From contig JAKNDB010000110.1 in assembly GCA_024305405.1 (NCBI GenBank), positions 3,968,001-4,032,000 of the forward strand: 64,000 bases of DNA, read 5' to 3'. The translations under genes and the position numbers were made by a program. Position 1 is the stretch's first letter. Each line of letters opens with the position of its first letter. The stretch is from Dirofilaria immitis. Lineage: Eukaryota; Nematoda; Chromadorea; Rhabditida; Onchocercidae. The notes under the pieces were generated by a model that saw only the letters and a list, made by a program, of their open reading frames with translations, searched no databases and had not been told where the DNA came from. Below are positions 42,857 through 54,098 of the stretch, piece after piece.

Positions 42857-45800
42857 ATGGACGGTTGCTTACTTTTCGTCATGTTCATCATGAAATTGTG
42901 TGATGCTAATAAACAAGCTGCTCAGGTAATGATTAAGACCACCATGAAACCACCGGGACGCTTGGAGTTGTTGGAATGTGCGATACTCGAACCGGACGAA
43001 TATGATAAACGTGCAGCCAAAGGTTTATGTCCACCTCAGCCAACAAGGTTTGCTTCTTTTCCTATTTATCATTATTAGGATTTTATCATTCTATTATAAT
43101 AATAAAATTCTTACTTTTTAAAAAGTTAACAGTTTTCTTATTTTTGCTTAAAAATTCCGGAGAATGAGAACATGTAAGAGAACAGTGACTGCTTTTTTAT
43201 TTTGAGAATTTAATATGGTCTGCTATCCGTTACGTTTTCATTTTCATAATTATGAACTGAAAGGATTTGAATAAAAAGAATTTGAATGGTAGTTCTTCAT
43301 GGAAATCATAAATTCGACTGTTTCCGTAGTACCAGTCCAATCAAATTTGATGAAATCCAAGTTGGAACTTTAAGTTAACGATCTCGTGAAAGATTTATTT
43401 TGTGATGTTAATAAAATGTAAACTTGGATAGAGATTTGTCGTATAGCGAAGTTTTATTATGACAGATTCTATTCATCGCAATTATGATGTACAAATTCAT
43501 TGAGGAATATCGATAATACAATCGATAGCTTGAATTTCCCAGTTATTCGTGATGTTGGGGTCAAAGAGTTGAATTTGGAAACGTCGCTAATACATGATTA
43601 AGGCAAAGTAGTATTATTAAAGGAGGTGTATATATATATATGAATGTGACCTCTCAACCGATAACTTTTCCATTTATATTGATAGTTTGCAATGCTTTAA
43701 AAAATGCGCTATGACCCAAAGGATAGAAGGTCAAAATTTGATTGGTTACAATACTTTAATATAAACAATATTCTTCAACAATGATTAGACTGATGTTCAA
43801 AGATATGAATTTTTGTTAGGTAATATGAAAAGAATTTTATATTACAAAGTACTATGATTATATCGAGATATTTCATAATACAAATATCTTGATTATTTTT
43901 AACCTATTTATACTATAAAATAATAATAATAATAATACTAATAATACTACTTTGATTATTCCGACAAACGAAATTACAATGAAGATTCTAAAATTGAAAG
44001 TTTCCTCGAAAATAATGTATTGGTTTATAAAATTTTATGCAAAATTGAAGGATTTTAAAGACGTTTGGAGATAAACTGGAAGAACTATACCGCGGAAAAT
44101 CTTCTTGGTTTATAAAGAAAAAACAAAAAAGGAAAGGAAAGATTGGATGATGAGGAAAAGATTTATAATGAAGGCGGTATTTTTGGGTACACAATCGTTT
44201 TATAAGTTGAAATTGCAAAATGTTGATTTTGATTTTGAATTAATCGAAGGATTATTTTTGATAATGGAGTGTCCAACAAGGCGAAATATAAAGGAAGTCA
44301 GAGATTTTTTTGATATGCTTGTTTACCTGTCTCAATTGTTTTAAAATATTTAGAAAGTTTTGTATTAATGTGATCATATGTTGAGTACTGAAGTGCATTT
44401 ACATGCTAAGTACTGTTAATGCAAATTTTTGGAACTTTATAATTTCATATCATTATGATAAGATAAAGTTTAGCGAGTAAACATTGATAGGCAACATGCC
44501 AAATAATTTGAGATACATACAAGACGACATATTTGTGCATCTGCCAAATTAAGTCACATCTTCTGCTTTCTCTGCTTGTATAAAATATTCAAGATATGTG
44601 TTTCTATAGTGCACACAAATTCTAGTAACTTATTCAGTTTGTCACTTTTGATTCGCCAAATGAGTTCTCACTGATTTATTCTAAGGTAGAAATGTGCGTA
44701 TCTTTTTTTAGAAATTTCAGTTTTGTAATTTAAGGCAAATATTGAATGGTACTTGAATGGTTCACCAATAATTACTGATTCGCGATTTTCCTGGAGAATT
44801 AAACTTACACCGCAGAACTATCTTCAAGTTCATCTTATTCAAAAATACTGAAAAACGTATTATATATCTAAAAATAAATCTTTTCGATTAACATCGTTAA
44901 ATTTTCTAAATCTTATATCATTTTTTTATAAATTTAATAATTTCATGATTATGAAAATGACAACATTTGAGAAATTAAACTATTTTAGATTTGGCCTCTA
45001 ATGGTGACCCAAGATGATGGACGATATGAATGCTTTGTTGGAGGCATACCACAAGGATCTGTCACTCTGCGTGTCATAAGCGTTGCAGTAAGTGAAATAT
45101 CAACAAGTACTTTTGGAAAAAGAATCTTAAATTTTATTTAAAAAACTGTTTAATGTTTATAATTTTATGAAATTATCAAATAAGTGCAGTTTTTAGGAAG
45201 GACTTCGCCGAGGTGCCACTAATTATATTATAGCAATGATGCTTTCCATACCATTCGTTACATTTGCAATTTTCTATCGGTCATTTTTAGTTTGTTTTTT
45301 TAACTTTACTTTACTTTAATAGAAATGAAAGAAATCCATCGCATGATTAATTAATTAATTTGTACATATATCTTGATTATAATACAGGTATTTAAATTGA
45401 ATAGCATGATATATTTGAGTTTTGTTTTTTTCTTTTTTTTTTTAAGTTTGTTGCATCCACAACGTGAAGCAATAATGTTAGATAGTCCTGTAGTAGATTT
45501 CTACGAGAAAATTCTGGATCTTACAACAGAGGAGATGAAGGTGATAACTATGTTTTTAGACTTATGCAAATTTTATTTTAAATCTATAAGAGCTTAATTA
45601 AATTCGATAAAATTCTATATGCAATTGTTTCAGAATCATATCATCAAAACAGTTAGTAAGAATAAGGCAGAAATCAAGCTTAAAGGAATGGAATCTAGTT
45701 ATTCCTCCCAAAGAACTTCGAGTAGTGGTATGATCGTTTGATTTTAATAGCGCTATCACTGCTACAGGTATTTCTCTCCTATCATTGAACTATTCTACTG

Positions 45801-45944
45801 TTTCTGTTAACAGGTGGACATATGAGAAACAATCGTGATACAGTGATGACAATTGTGAATGTCGCCGAAATAAATCAACGTAAAAATTATAGTGCAAGCA
45901 AACAGAAAATGAAATATGGGCTGCTAAATTATTTGAAATTTTAA
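42857..45944 (+). CDS. Single-pass membrane protein with one Ig-like domain
   Basis: Seven exons: 42857-43047, 44735-44827, 44989-45087, 45197-45279, 45447-45540, 45634-45727, 45814-45944. The first exon starts with a signal peptide (MDGCLLFVMFIMKLCDA). The Ig domain spans exons 1-3: LELLECAILEPDEYD with the first Cys, then IEWYLNGSPIITDSRFSW with the core Trp, then VTQDDGRYECFVGG with the D-x-G-x-Y-x-C motif, ending SVTLRVISV. Exon 4 carries a membrane segment (NYIIAMMLSIPFVTFAIF). A cytoplasmic tail of about 110 residues follows (HPQREAIMLDSPVVDFYEKI, then a Ser-rich region). Exons total 785 nt, and the exon 1-2 junction is one base out of phase, so about 261 residues. Intron 1 is about 1.7 kb. 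I do not recognise a named orthologue. Small Ig membrane proteins of nematodes often act in neurons or adhesion, but nothing here shows the role. Confidence 0.72.
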
Positions 45945-47425
45945 TAATTGATTGTACTACCGTAACTCACTGCAGCATGTTTCCTGAACGATATATGCAT
46001 GATTTTGGGAAAGTAGAAGAATAGACCGGGACCTGGATTCAAGACTTCGAAAAAAGATGAAGAGGGTAGTTTCTGTTTGAAGATGTGCTTTGCTACACTG
46101 CCGATTGTATTTCTATCCATTTTTACTGTTTTTCATCCCGATTTCCCTCTTCACATCACTCGCCAGATTTTTGCATTACACCATTAAACTCCTTTAAATA
46201 TATGATATATACGAATTGTACTGCAAAAATGAATAAAAAGGATTTGATCGAGGATTTTGGAGCAGAAAAATTTTATACAAAATACTCAACCAGTTACTGC
46301 TTTTATCGTCAGATAAAAGCCTCTCAAGAATCTTGAATTTATCTTTTTCGTCCCAGTCTTAAATCTTGTTTTTCTAATATCATTCATATTAGATATATTT
46401 TAACATTTTAATATGAAGAACAAGCTCAATTATCAGCGAAGAAAATTACTCCAAGTTTTATTTATTTCATGACTTGACAATTGGAAGCTTGCTGATTCTC
46501 TTTTCAAATCTTTTCACTTTTGATTCTAAATTTCTGACCTAGTGTAATTTAAAATTAAGAATCAGTAAAGTATGACGGACAGTAACTTTTTCATGCTTTC
46601 TGCCTAATTGATAATAAATTGCCTAAACACCAGCAATGAATCGAATTTAATTGAGCGGAAGGAAGATGGAGTAAACTCTCAGATTCTGATCCCCTGTAAT
46701 CAGTTTCAGCAAACAAATTAAAATCGAATTTCGCGTTAGATATCCAAGAACAAAATAAACGCTTCATTCCTGAAACATACAACATCTGGTAGCTGCACCT
46801 GGATGTCTAGAATAGTCGAGAAACGAAAATTTGCCTATGCTGTATCTTCGCTTTATTCATGGCCGACACTGTGAATATAAAAGTCGTCAAATGATTTCCT
46901 AAATACTACATCATCCATCATATGCTCAAGAAGAACATGGTTTTCGGTTTTCCTGTCGAAACGTCAAGAAAGAAACAGATTGTTCCGAAATAGCTTAGCC
47001 GATGATCCGCGAACTGTAAGTTATTCCCAGAGCTTCCTACTAAATAGACTGGAGGGAAAAGCACAAGTTTGTATCATACACTGTGTGAATCACATAGTCG
47101 ATTCAGGCAAGTTAACTGCTCGAAATCTAGAGAAAATAAGCATTAAATTAAATCAAAAATTTGGTTAATATCCTGTCTATAGTGTGGCATTTAATGTTTA
47201 GTATTACTTTATTAGCAAATACCCTTCGCATTGTATTCTGTAATAAACTTCTGCCGTTTTCCAGAGACTAAAACGTATGATTTCTTAAATTTCTTTATCA
47301 TAATTACATAAAACATTCTTCAACACACACTATAAACAAGAAGAGATTTATGAAAATTCAAGAGACATGTCCGCACACCTATCATTGCGTTTCAAGAACA
47401 TTATAAGTCGCGACAAGACTCAAAA
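45945..47425. other. Convergent intergenic region
   Basis: This lies between the 3' ends of the Ig protein (+) and sideroflexin (-). Apart from the possible retroelement remnant at 46980-47168, no coding sequence was recognised. Confidence 0.5.
46980..47168 (+). pseudogene. Possible retrotransposon gag-like remnant
   Basis: A short open frame ends in a stop at 47166-47168. It contains LLNRLEGKAQVCI, then a Leu-rich helix and LNQKFG. The pattern of a leucine-rich helix, L-x-G-x-A and a terminal K-x-F-G about 40 residues later resembles the gag-like domain of LTR retrotransposons of the BEL/Pao or gypsy type. There is no start codon, no protease, polymerase or integrase, and no LTR nearby. The match is weak and may be coincidence. 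Confidence 0.22.
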
Positions 47426-50400
47426 TTACAGCCCTTTATTGTAATACACACGTTCAGGTGGATTATGAAGCTTGTTGATTTCATTTTGAACTTCTGGTTC
47501 TAAATGCTTTGTTTCGATGGAACTTATCTGCGGAAAAATGGCGCAGCAAAGTGGTGTTGCAAATGTTAGGATAAAACCGGCCACCACTGTTTGTATTGGA
47601 GCCGATACCCAAGGCCGCTTCTGCAATACAGTTTTAAACGTGAAATATCTCTCACTTTACGATATAATTTGGAATAACCACTATTTCAAAGATTCAAGCT
47701 GAAAAGTACCTTTAATTCTTTGAGCTCTGGAAATTCCTTTCATTTGTTTAAAAAGGGATTTCCGAGATTCGCTTGGATCTATAGAATCTTGTAATCAAAG
47801 GCAGCATTTTTTCATACCTATTTGGGAATATATAATGGACAAGGCGCGACTAAAAATGGAATTGAAGCATCTTTGCGAATTGAATTTCTTGCATTCTCTT
47901 AATGCTTAAATTTTATTATATAACTAAATGTGTAATTTTACCTGATACCAATTCGTCTTCACGATTTGATTCATCAGAAGTGGTATACAGACTATAATAT
48001 AATGATAGCAGTGACAAAAATGAAGTTTCTTGTCATTTTGATTTACAATTTCGAATTATCAGTTTGATTATAACTTCCACGTATCAAAACATCGGACAAA
48101 GAACGAAGATATTAGGCAAAATACTTACAAAACGATGGAGTGGCCATTCCAATTCGGCTTACCGTGACATTAGTAATAGCTATTCGTGCTACTTTCTTAC
48201 TCGTGCCCACTTGATTACCGTTTTCATCATTTATTGCAATACCATCCATCAGCTCCCTGGAAGAAAATGCATGTTCATTTCTTTTTTAAAAATTAAAATC
48301 TGTTTACAGTTGATCACCTTTGAAAGTATTAATGTCATAAATCATAAAAAAAAATAATAAAATGAAATGAGAAGCTTCAAAATATAATCAAAAAAAAGTA
48401 AAAGGAATATCACCCCAAATGGAAATATTTCAAAACATAACACTTGAACAGTTTTAGCATAATCTGCTACAATTAAAGCCTATACTGTTACTGTTAAACC
48501 AAATAAATAAAGTATACTATTAAACTCTACGCACCCCAATTTCAACTAAAAATAAAATAGAAGACAAACTTGGATCGCATAAGAGGAATATTGACTGCAT
48601 TAGCAGCTGCAACAGCGAAAAATGGTACCAGACGTCCGATGAATGGTGACATTGACTACAATGATAATTACATATTTCAAATTTTGGGTACAACAATGTC
48701 AGAGGCATGTGATTAGCTGAATGAATAATTACTTGCTCTTTATTTTGAAAAGAAATATAAAATACGACAACAGGAAGTGCAGAGTCGAATATCTACCGTT
48801 AAAACAAATAATGTGCTTTTGGCACTTTTTAGCAAAAAATTGAAAGGTTCGATTTTAACACAAAATGAAATGCGAATATTTGAAGTTTCAAATATAATAC
48901 TTATACGACGAAAGATCTACAACTAAAATAATAACATATATTGGGCTTGCCAGCTTATGAATTCTTTACTATCTTTCTCGCTTTGAATGTCATTTTAAAA
49001 TTTTCGAATCACTAATCAAAAGTAAGTTGTAGTGAATTACCTTTACTAATGAATTGAGCCCTAAGGCAGCAGTAACGGCAGCACTTGTTGCGCAAACATA
49101 TGATACTAGTAGTGTTTTGTTGGAAACGCTATCACCCGAACGATTTGTATAATTAACAACTGCATTGAATGACTGATTCAACCACTGCCAAAATATTACA
49201 GCGCTTGGGGATCTTAAATTCAAGATCGACATGGAATTAGATCCATTACGCTTATAATGGATTCTGGAGTCACAATTTTTTGAAATCAAATTGAAACTTT
49301 GAAATATGCGTTAAAAATTTGACAATAGTTAACAAACACCTATTAAAGTTTTAGTTTGTTAACATAATCTGTCTTTTTTTCTTTTAAAGAGAAGCCAACA
49401 GATTAAAACGGTTGATTAAAAATGGATTATTTTGGCAAATACACTCATAAACTGGGACAAGGAATATTGAAAAAATTCGAAATTCAAAGAAGACAGTGCC
49501 GGTTCTGTGATAAGTGAGAAATTTCAAAAGTTAATGATTCCATTCCTTTTACATTGAATTTAATATTTAGCCTGTGAAAAAACTTCAGAAATAGTGACAA
49601 ACTTGTAGAAAGTCAGCATGCCACCGGTCAGGAGCATATTACCAGGTACCTGGCAGCTCATACGTCCCGGTAAAACCATAAGTTCATTTGTAGTTGGATG
49701 ATATGCAGAATCGAAAATTTGTTTTGCGTGCCATAACTCATTAACTGTCAACTTTTCAGGTACCTTATGTTCGTGTCTAAAATTTAGTTTAATTATATTT
49801 AATTACCTCGACTTCACATGCTTCAGAATCCTACATATTTATGGCTAAATGCCCATACAAAGACACAAAGCTAACAAAATAAAAAAAAGAAAAAACAAAG
49901 AAAACTAAACTGTTATAATAAATTCTTTATAAAGAATAATCAAAATTATGAGAGAATTTGATTTTTGCTTCTTTTGATGACCACCATAACAAAATGTATA
50001 GGAAGAAATAAAAATCTGTTGATTAGAGTGATTTAATAAGCTAAATTAGAGTAAATAAAGATCAAATATATTAAAGACTTATTCGAAGTGCAGAGATAAT
50101 CCCCAGTAACTTCTTACTGTTGCTAATGCCCCTATCTAAAACTCTTTTATCGGGTCAATTGTTGTAATTACCACTTTCTTTATTCCAGATCTTATAATTT
50201 CTGCAGTACAGGATTCTATAATATTTTATACCAATTCTTGCATTAACTCACTAATATTTTGGGCGGTGTATTACGTAACCTTATAATGTACGATAATTTT
50301 TCACAAATCCGAAATTTTTCATAAAATCTTTAACGTTACCAGAAATTGAATACTAAATTTTTACAACATACTTATAATCCAGGACAATTTTTTTGCTTCC

Positions 50401-50543
50401 TCTAGTCGTTCTCTGGATATAAACAAATTCAGTGGATTTGTTGTTACAAAGAAATGTCGAGCACGCCCCGCGAATGTCGATTGATCCCATCGTGGTTTCG
50501 ATATATCGGGTGGATGCTTCAACTGTGATACTAATTCAGACAT
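47426..50543 (-). CDS. Sideroflexin (mitochondrial amino-acid carrier, SFXN1-like)
   Basis: Sideroflexins sit in the mitochondrial inner membrane; SFXN1 imports serine for one-carbon metabolism. Exons (minus): 50372-50543, 49603-49776, 49041-49212, 48570-48655, 48129-48256, then poorly resolved sequence at about 47825-47865 and 47710-47778, and 47426-47620. Signatures: [17 protein letters not shown] near the N-terminus, [68 protein letters not shown], and the C-terminal [21 protein letters not shown] and ERVYYNKGL. The start is ATG 50543 (MSELVSQ); an upstream in-frame GTG is not used. Exon 1 needs one more A (T-run 50388-50394 on the plus strand) for the expected KKIVLDYK. Between PSF and KRPW the family has about 25 residues. 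Here a segment reading [16 protein letters not shown] appears instead, with unsettled phase, so this part of the model is uncertain. Confidence 0.92.
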
Positions 50544-51560
50544 TGTTGCCACACGAAACTAAATTAAATTAAATTGCAACCAGCTGATTACGATTTATGT
50601 GGTAAAAGATGAACTTTGCTATTTTGCAACTCGAATAATCTATGGTATTCAATATTCGTCGATTATGTCAATTTATCAATATGTTTCCTTCATCCAAGCA
50701 ATACGTGAACCATTCGCACATTTAAAATAAAATAGCAAAAATAAATCTGACTAAAACACGATTAAGGACGCACAAGGCTGAACTTGGCTGGATATGATGG
50801 AAATTTAAACATATATCCTAGACTACAGAAAAGAGAGAATATCATTGGAAATCATTGGTCGGATATTTGACAAACCTGTGAACCATACATGTCAGCAAAT
50901 TTAATGATCAAAACCTTTTTAAACAACAATCAACTCAATTTTGAGAACCGAAAAGGATGAAGCAATTCAGAAGTTCGCTGAAATAATTTAGTGAAGCGGA
51001 ATTTATAAGATCTTTGTGATATAAATTTTCCAAGTGCAGCTGATTCAATGGTCTCGATTCAAAAATTGTAGTAAAAATCATATCCTGGATAACCTACTTA
51101 AAAAAAACAAAGGCAAGGATCTATGTTCAAATTAATAATAAATATGATTCCTTTTTTTTCATGTATTACTAAGACGAGGATTAAGAATAACTTAGTACTG
51201 CCCACTTCACGGACTGTTGTCGGGAAGATCGAAATACTTTATAAATTTTAAAGTATCTCTGTAATCAAAGTACCTTTATATTTCAAAATATATGTTACAG
51301 AAATTCCCTCAATTAATTATTTCGAATCACGCGGTAGAATACTCTTTGTTCACAATTTTAAATACGTATATGACTAACATCAAACAACACTCTTTGTCCT
51401 CTCAACTTCATTTTTTCAGGACTAGATGATCGCTAGTTACCAATGACTTTATCTATTGCATATGATTTACCACAACTTTATTCATTATATGCCTATACAA
51501 TTCTTCGTTGCAATTAGTTTCATCTATCAAATGAATACATGATATTCAATGATCTTTTAC
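50544..51560. other. Region upstream of sideroflexin
   Basis: About 1 kb between the sideroflexin start and the next possible coding exons. I see no gene, repeat or RNA in it. Confidence 0.5.
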
Positions 51561-51568
51561 ATCAAATG

Positions 51569-52530
51569 CTTCTCCAGCAACAGCCATAGTTCAGTTGGTA
51601 TTATCGGCTTAACGGTCATCCGATCACTAACTTTCTCTGCTAAACGATTCTACTAATCCTTGACCTAAAACCAATTCTTCATCAACTTCCAGCCAAATTT
51701 AGAAACGATTTTTTCAGTCCGTAATAATCAAGAAAAAATCTTCGCTACTAGATCATCATATTGAGTTTTAATCCAAAGAAATCATTTCGAACAGGCAATT
51801 AAAAAGCACTGCTAGTAGTCTTCTGCGAAAAATAAATTCTTATCGTCTTCAAAACAAATCAAACAAAAAAATCTTCACGACAGTTGCATCGATTTTTCTT
51901 TTTCTTTTTTTTTAATTAAAAATATAGAAATCGAGGCAATCCGTGGCATGGGCAATATTAATAATGCTTAATATTCTTGTTATCAATAATATATATCTTA
52001 TCAAGAGAGGAGAATTACAAGAAATTAATGATAATTAGTGATAAGTCATCGCTGATTATAAATATTAAGTTGATCAGAGATGGAAATTAAAATCCAAACA
52101 ATATGCTAATTTATGGCCATTTGAATCCATTACGCATAATGTGATTTTAAAATTCAGAATTTAAACATACTACTCTAACCATTATAGAAATTTTGATCAG
52201 TGAAGTGCGACCGCACAACGTCATCATTGAGAAAATTACCAAAAACAACTTCCACTACACCAGCAACTGTTTGTAGAGCAAAATAAAAACAAAAGACCAC
52301 TAACTGGCGCACATTCCTATCTGTTTAATCTCATTAATTATAATTTAAGGGAAATAATTCTATGACGAAGCTCTCTATTTCGTCAATTTCCGACATCACA
52401 GATAAGGAAAGCCCTGAATCCTGTCTCGGTATTAGCAAGATGACTACTTCTTTATGATCATCATCAATATATATAAGTTGATATTCAAACAGTTTTAATC
52501 CAAAGAAATCGTTTCGAACAGGCAATTAAA
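51569..52530 (-). CDS. Unrecognised coding exons with a partial exon duplication
   Basis: At least three minus-strand segments look coding. 52334-52530 reads PVRNDFFGLKLFEYQLIYID then DDHKEVVILLIPRQDSGLSL and MSEIDEIESFV. 52180-52266, between an acceptor (ACAAACAG) and donor (G|GTTAGA), reads AGVVEVVFGNFLNDDVVRSH. A segment ending at a stop near 51569 reads DEELVLGQGLVES, then after one base of slip AEKVSDRMTVKPIIPTEL and LWLLLEKHLM. The alternation of hydrophobic beta-like and helical stretches suggests a small alpha/beta fold such as a longin or roadblock domain, but that is only an impression. No family is recognised, start and exon order are unknown, and frame breaks are likely. Confidence 0.38.
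51764..51803. repeat. 40-bp duplicated segment, copy 1
   Basis: AGTTTTAATCCAAAGAAATC and the following 20 bases are repeated at 52491-52530 with one mismatch. On the minus strand both copies read PVRNDFFGLKL. Beyond the 40 bp the copies diverge, though both are flanked on the left by GATCATCAT. Confidence 0.9.
52491..52530. repeat. 40-bp duplicated segment, copy 2
   Basis: Second copy of the segment at 51764-51803, 727 bp away in the same orientation. This copy begins the longer open exon. Confidence 0.9.
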
Positions 52531-54098
52531 TACAACAATTCTTAGCGAATATCATATGTATAGGAATGTTGATGCGCCTGAAAAAGAAAAAAAAAACAAA
52601 ATTTCTCACTCTACCAGAACTCCTTCCAAACAGCAAAAGGAAATGGAACTTAAAACTTGATAAATCCCGTTCCTTACTGATATTTTCATCACTTAAAGTC
52701 CTGCAAAACAGAACCGAATCACCAGTTTCTCAAGACTAAAGTTCGTTAAATTTAAGAATTTAAGATAAAATTACAAGAAATGAGAATAACTGGAACAATT
52801 TCGGTTTTCCGAAATCTCATCTTCTACCATATTTTAAAAAAGCAAATGACGTTTCCTCAACAGCCTAAGTGAAAATTCTATATCATTACCTTCCTAACTG
52901 CTTGATAACCCTTACAAATTTTAAAAAAATAAGCATAGTACACTACAACAAACCTGATATAAATTATTTTTATGCGTGAAAGAAACGTGACTTTGGAAAT
53001 GGAGGTAACTATATTGGATAGATTTATATATGGATGGCCGGAACCATCAAATATTTTAAGACAAATAAGCTATCTTTCTCTCATCATTCCAACTTCAGTA
53101 TTTATTTAATCAATAAAGCTAACGCAATCAAAACGAAACACAACATATTAAGAAATAGACTATACAGTAAACTGTAAACTTCATTAACCGGTATTTCATT
53201 GTAAACTTCATTAACCGGTATTTCAACATTTCCACACGTTTTGATGGGTTGATATGTTATATGACGAATGGCACCCATCAATCAACACGCAAATAACAAG
53301 GACATACGATTTCACAAATTGTCTCCACTCCAGTATTATACAAAGCTGACTTTCAATTAATAATAATCTAGAGGTGAGCATTCAAAAAGAAAGAAGGAGA
53401 CTGAAGAATCATAGACTATAAGCGACAGTGTGCTTACCAAATTCAAAAGCAAAAATTTATCGAATGTTTTTGAATGCTTGCAATCCGCAAAAAGATTTTT
53501 CCTCTAACATACCTCCAATAAATACTAAATAGAAAATGCATTAAAAAAAACCATGCTATTGCCTATAAATTTCATGTATTGTTTCCTGAGAAAAATTAAA
53601 AGCTTGCGTCAGGATTTTAATTTTTAAACAACGGAAAAATAAATGAATAATGAATAACAGGAGCAAGAATGATGACGACAACAATATTGCTGACGGTGTT
53701 CGGAAGCATTAGCAACAGGAAAAATATGAAGTTGGGAATGTGATGAAAAATAAACAATAAAGCCAGAACAAGAACAGAAATTCTGAAATCTGTAACGAAA
53801 AGAAGTTTAAAAAAAAAAAAAGATAACTCTATGTTAAATTTTACATTCCATTCATAACAAAATATCTTCCAATGAACGTAGAGTGTTTCTAAGTTCTCGA
53901 TTTTTGAAAAAATCTCTAAACAAAAATTCAATTAAGCGAAAACTTTTGAAAGGGTTCTTTAGTGACAAATTCTTGGATTTAACCACTGTACATCACTTCT
54001 TATTTCCAATACAAATAAAAGTTTCAAAAGTTAATAAAATCAATAACAGAAATATGTGCACATTATCAGCTACTTTAGTGCAGCCAAAAAAAAACTGT
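52531..54098. other. Intergenic region, no gene recognised
   Basis: AT-rich sequence downstream of the RASSF gene. A minus-strand open frame at 53617-53931 is long (104 residues) but almost wholly hydrophobic Phe/Ile/Leu, typical of chance frames here. It has no recognised domain. Confidence 0.5.
53173..53225. repeat. 27-bp tandem duplication
   Basis: TGTAAACTTCATTAACCGGT followed by ATTTCAT occurs twice in direct succession, with the second copy one base shorter. Confidence 0.95.

Noticed and set aside
53617..53931. 104-residue minus-strand hydrophobic open frame
   Set aside because: It is Phe/Ile/Leu-rich throughout with no loops or motifs, typical of chance frames in AT-rich DNA.
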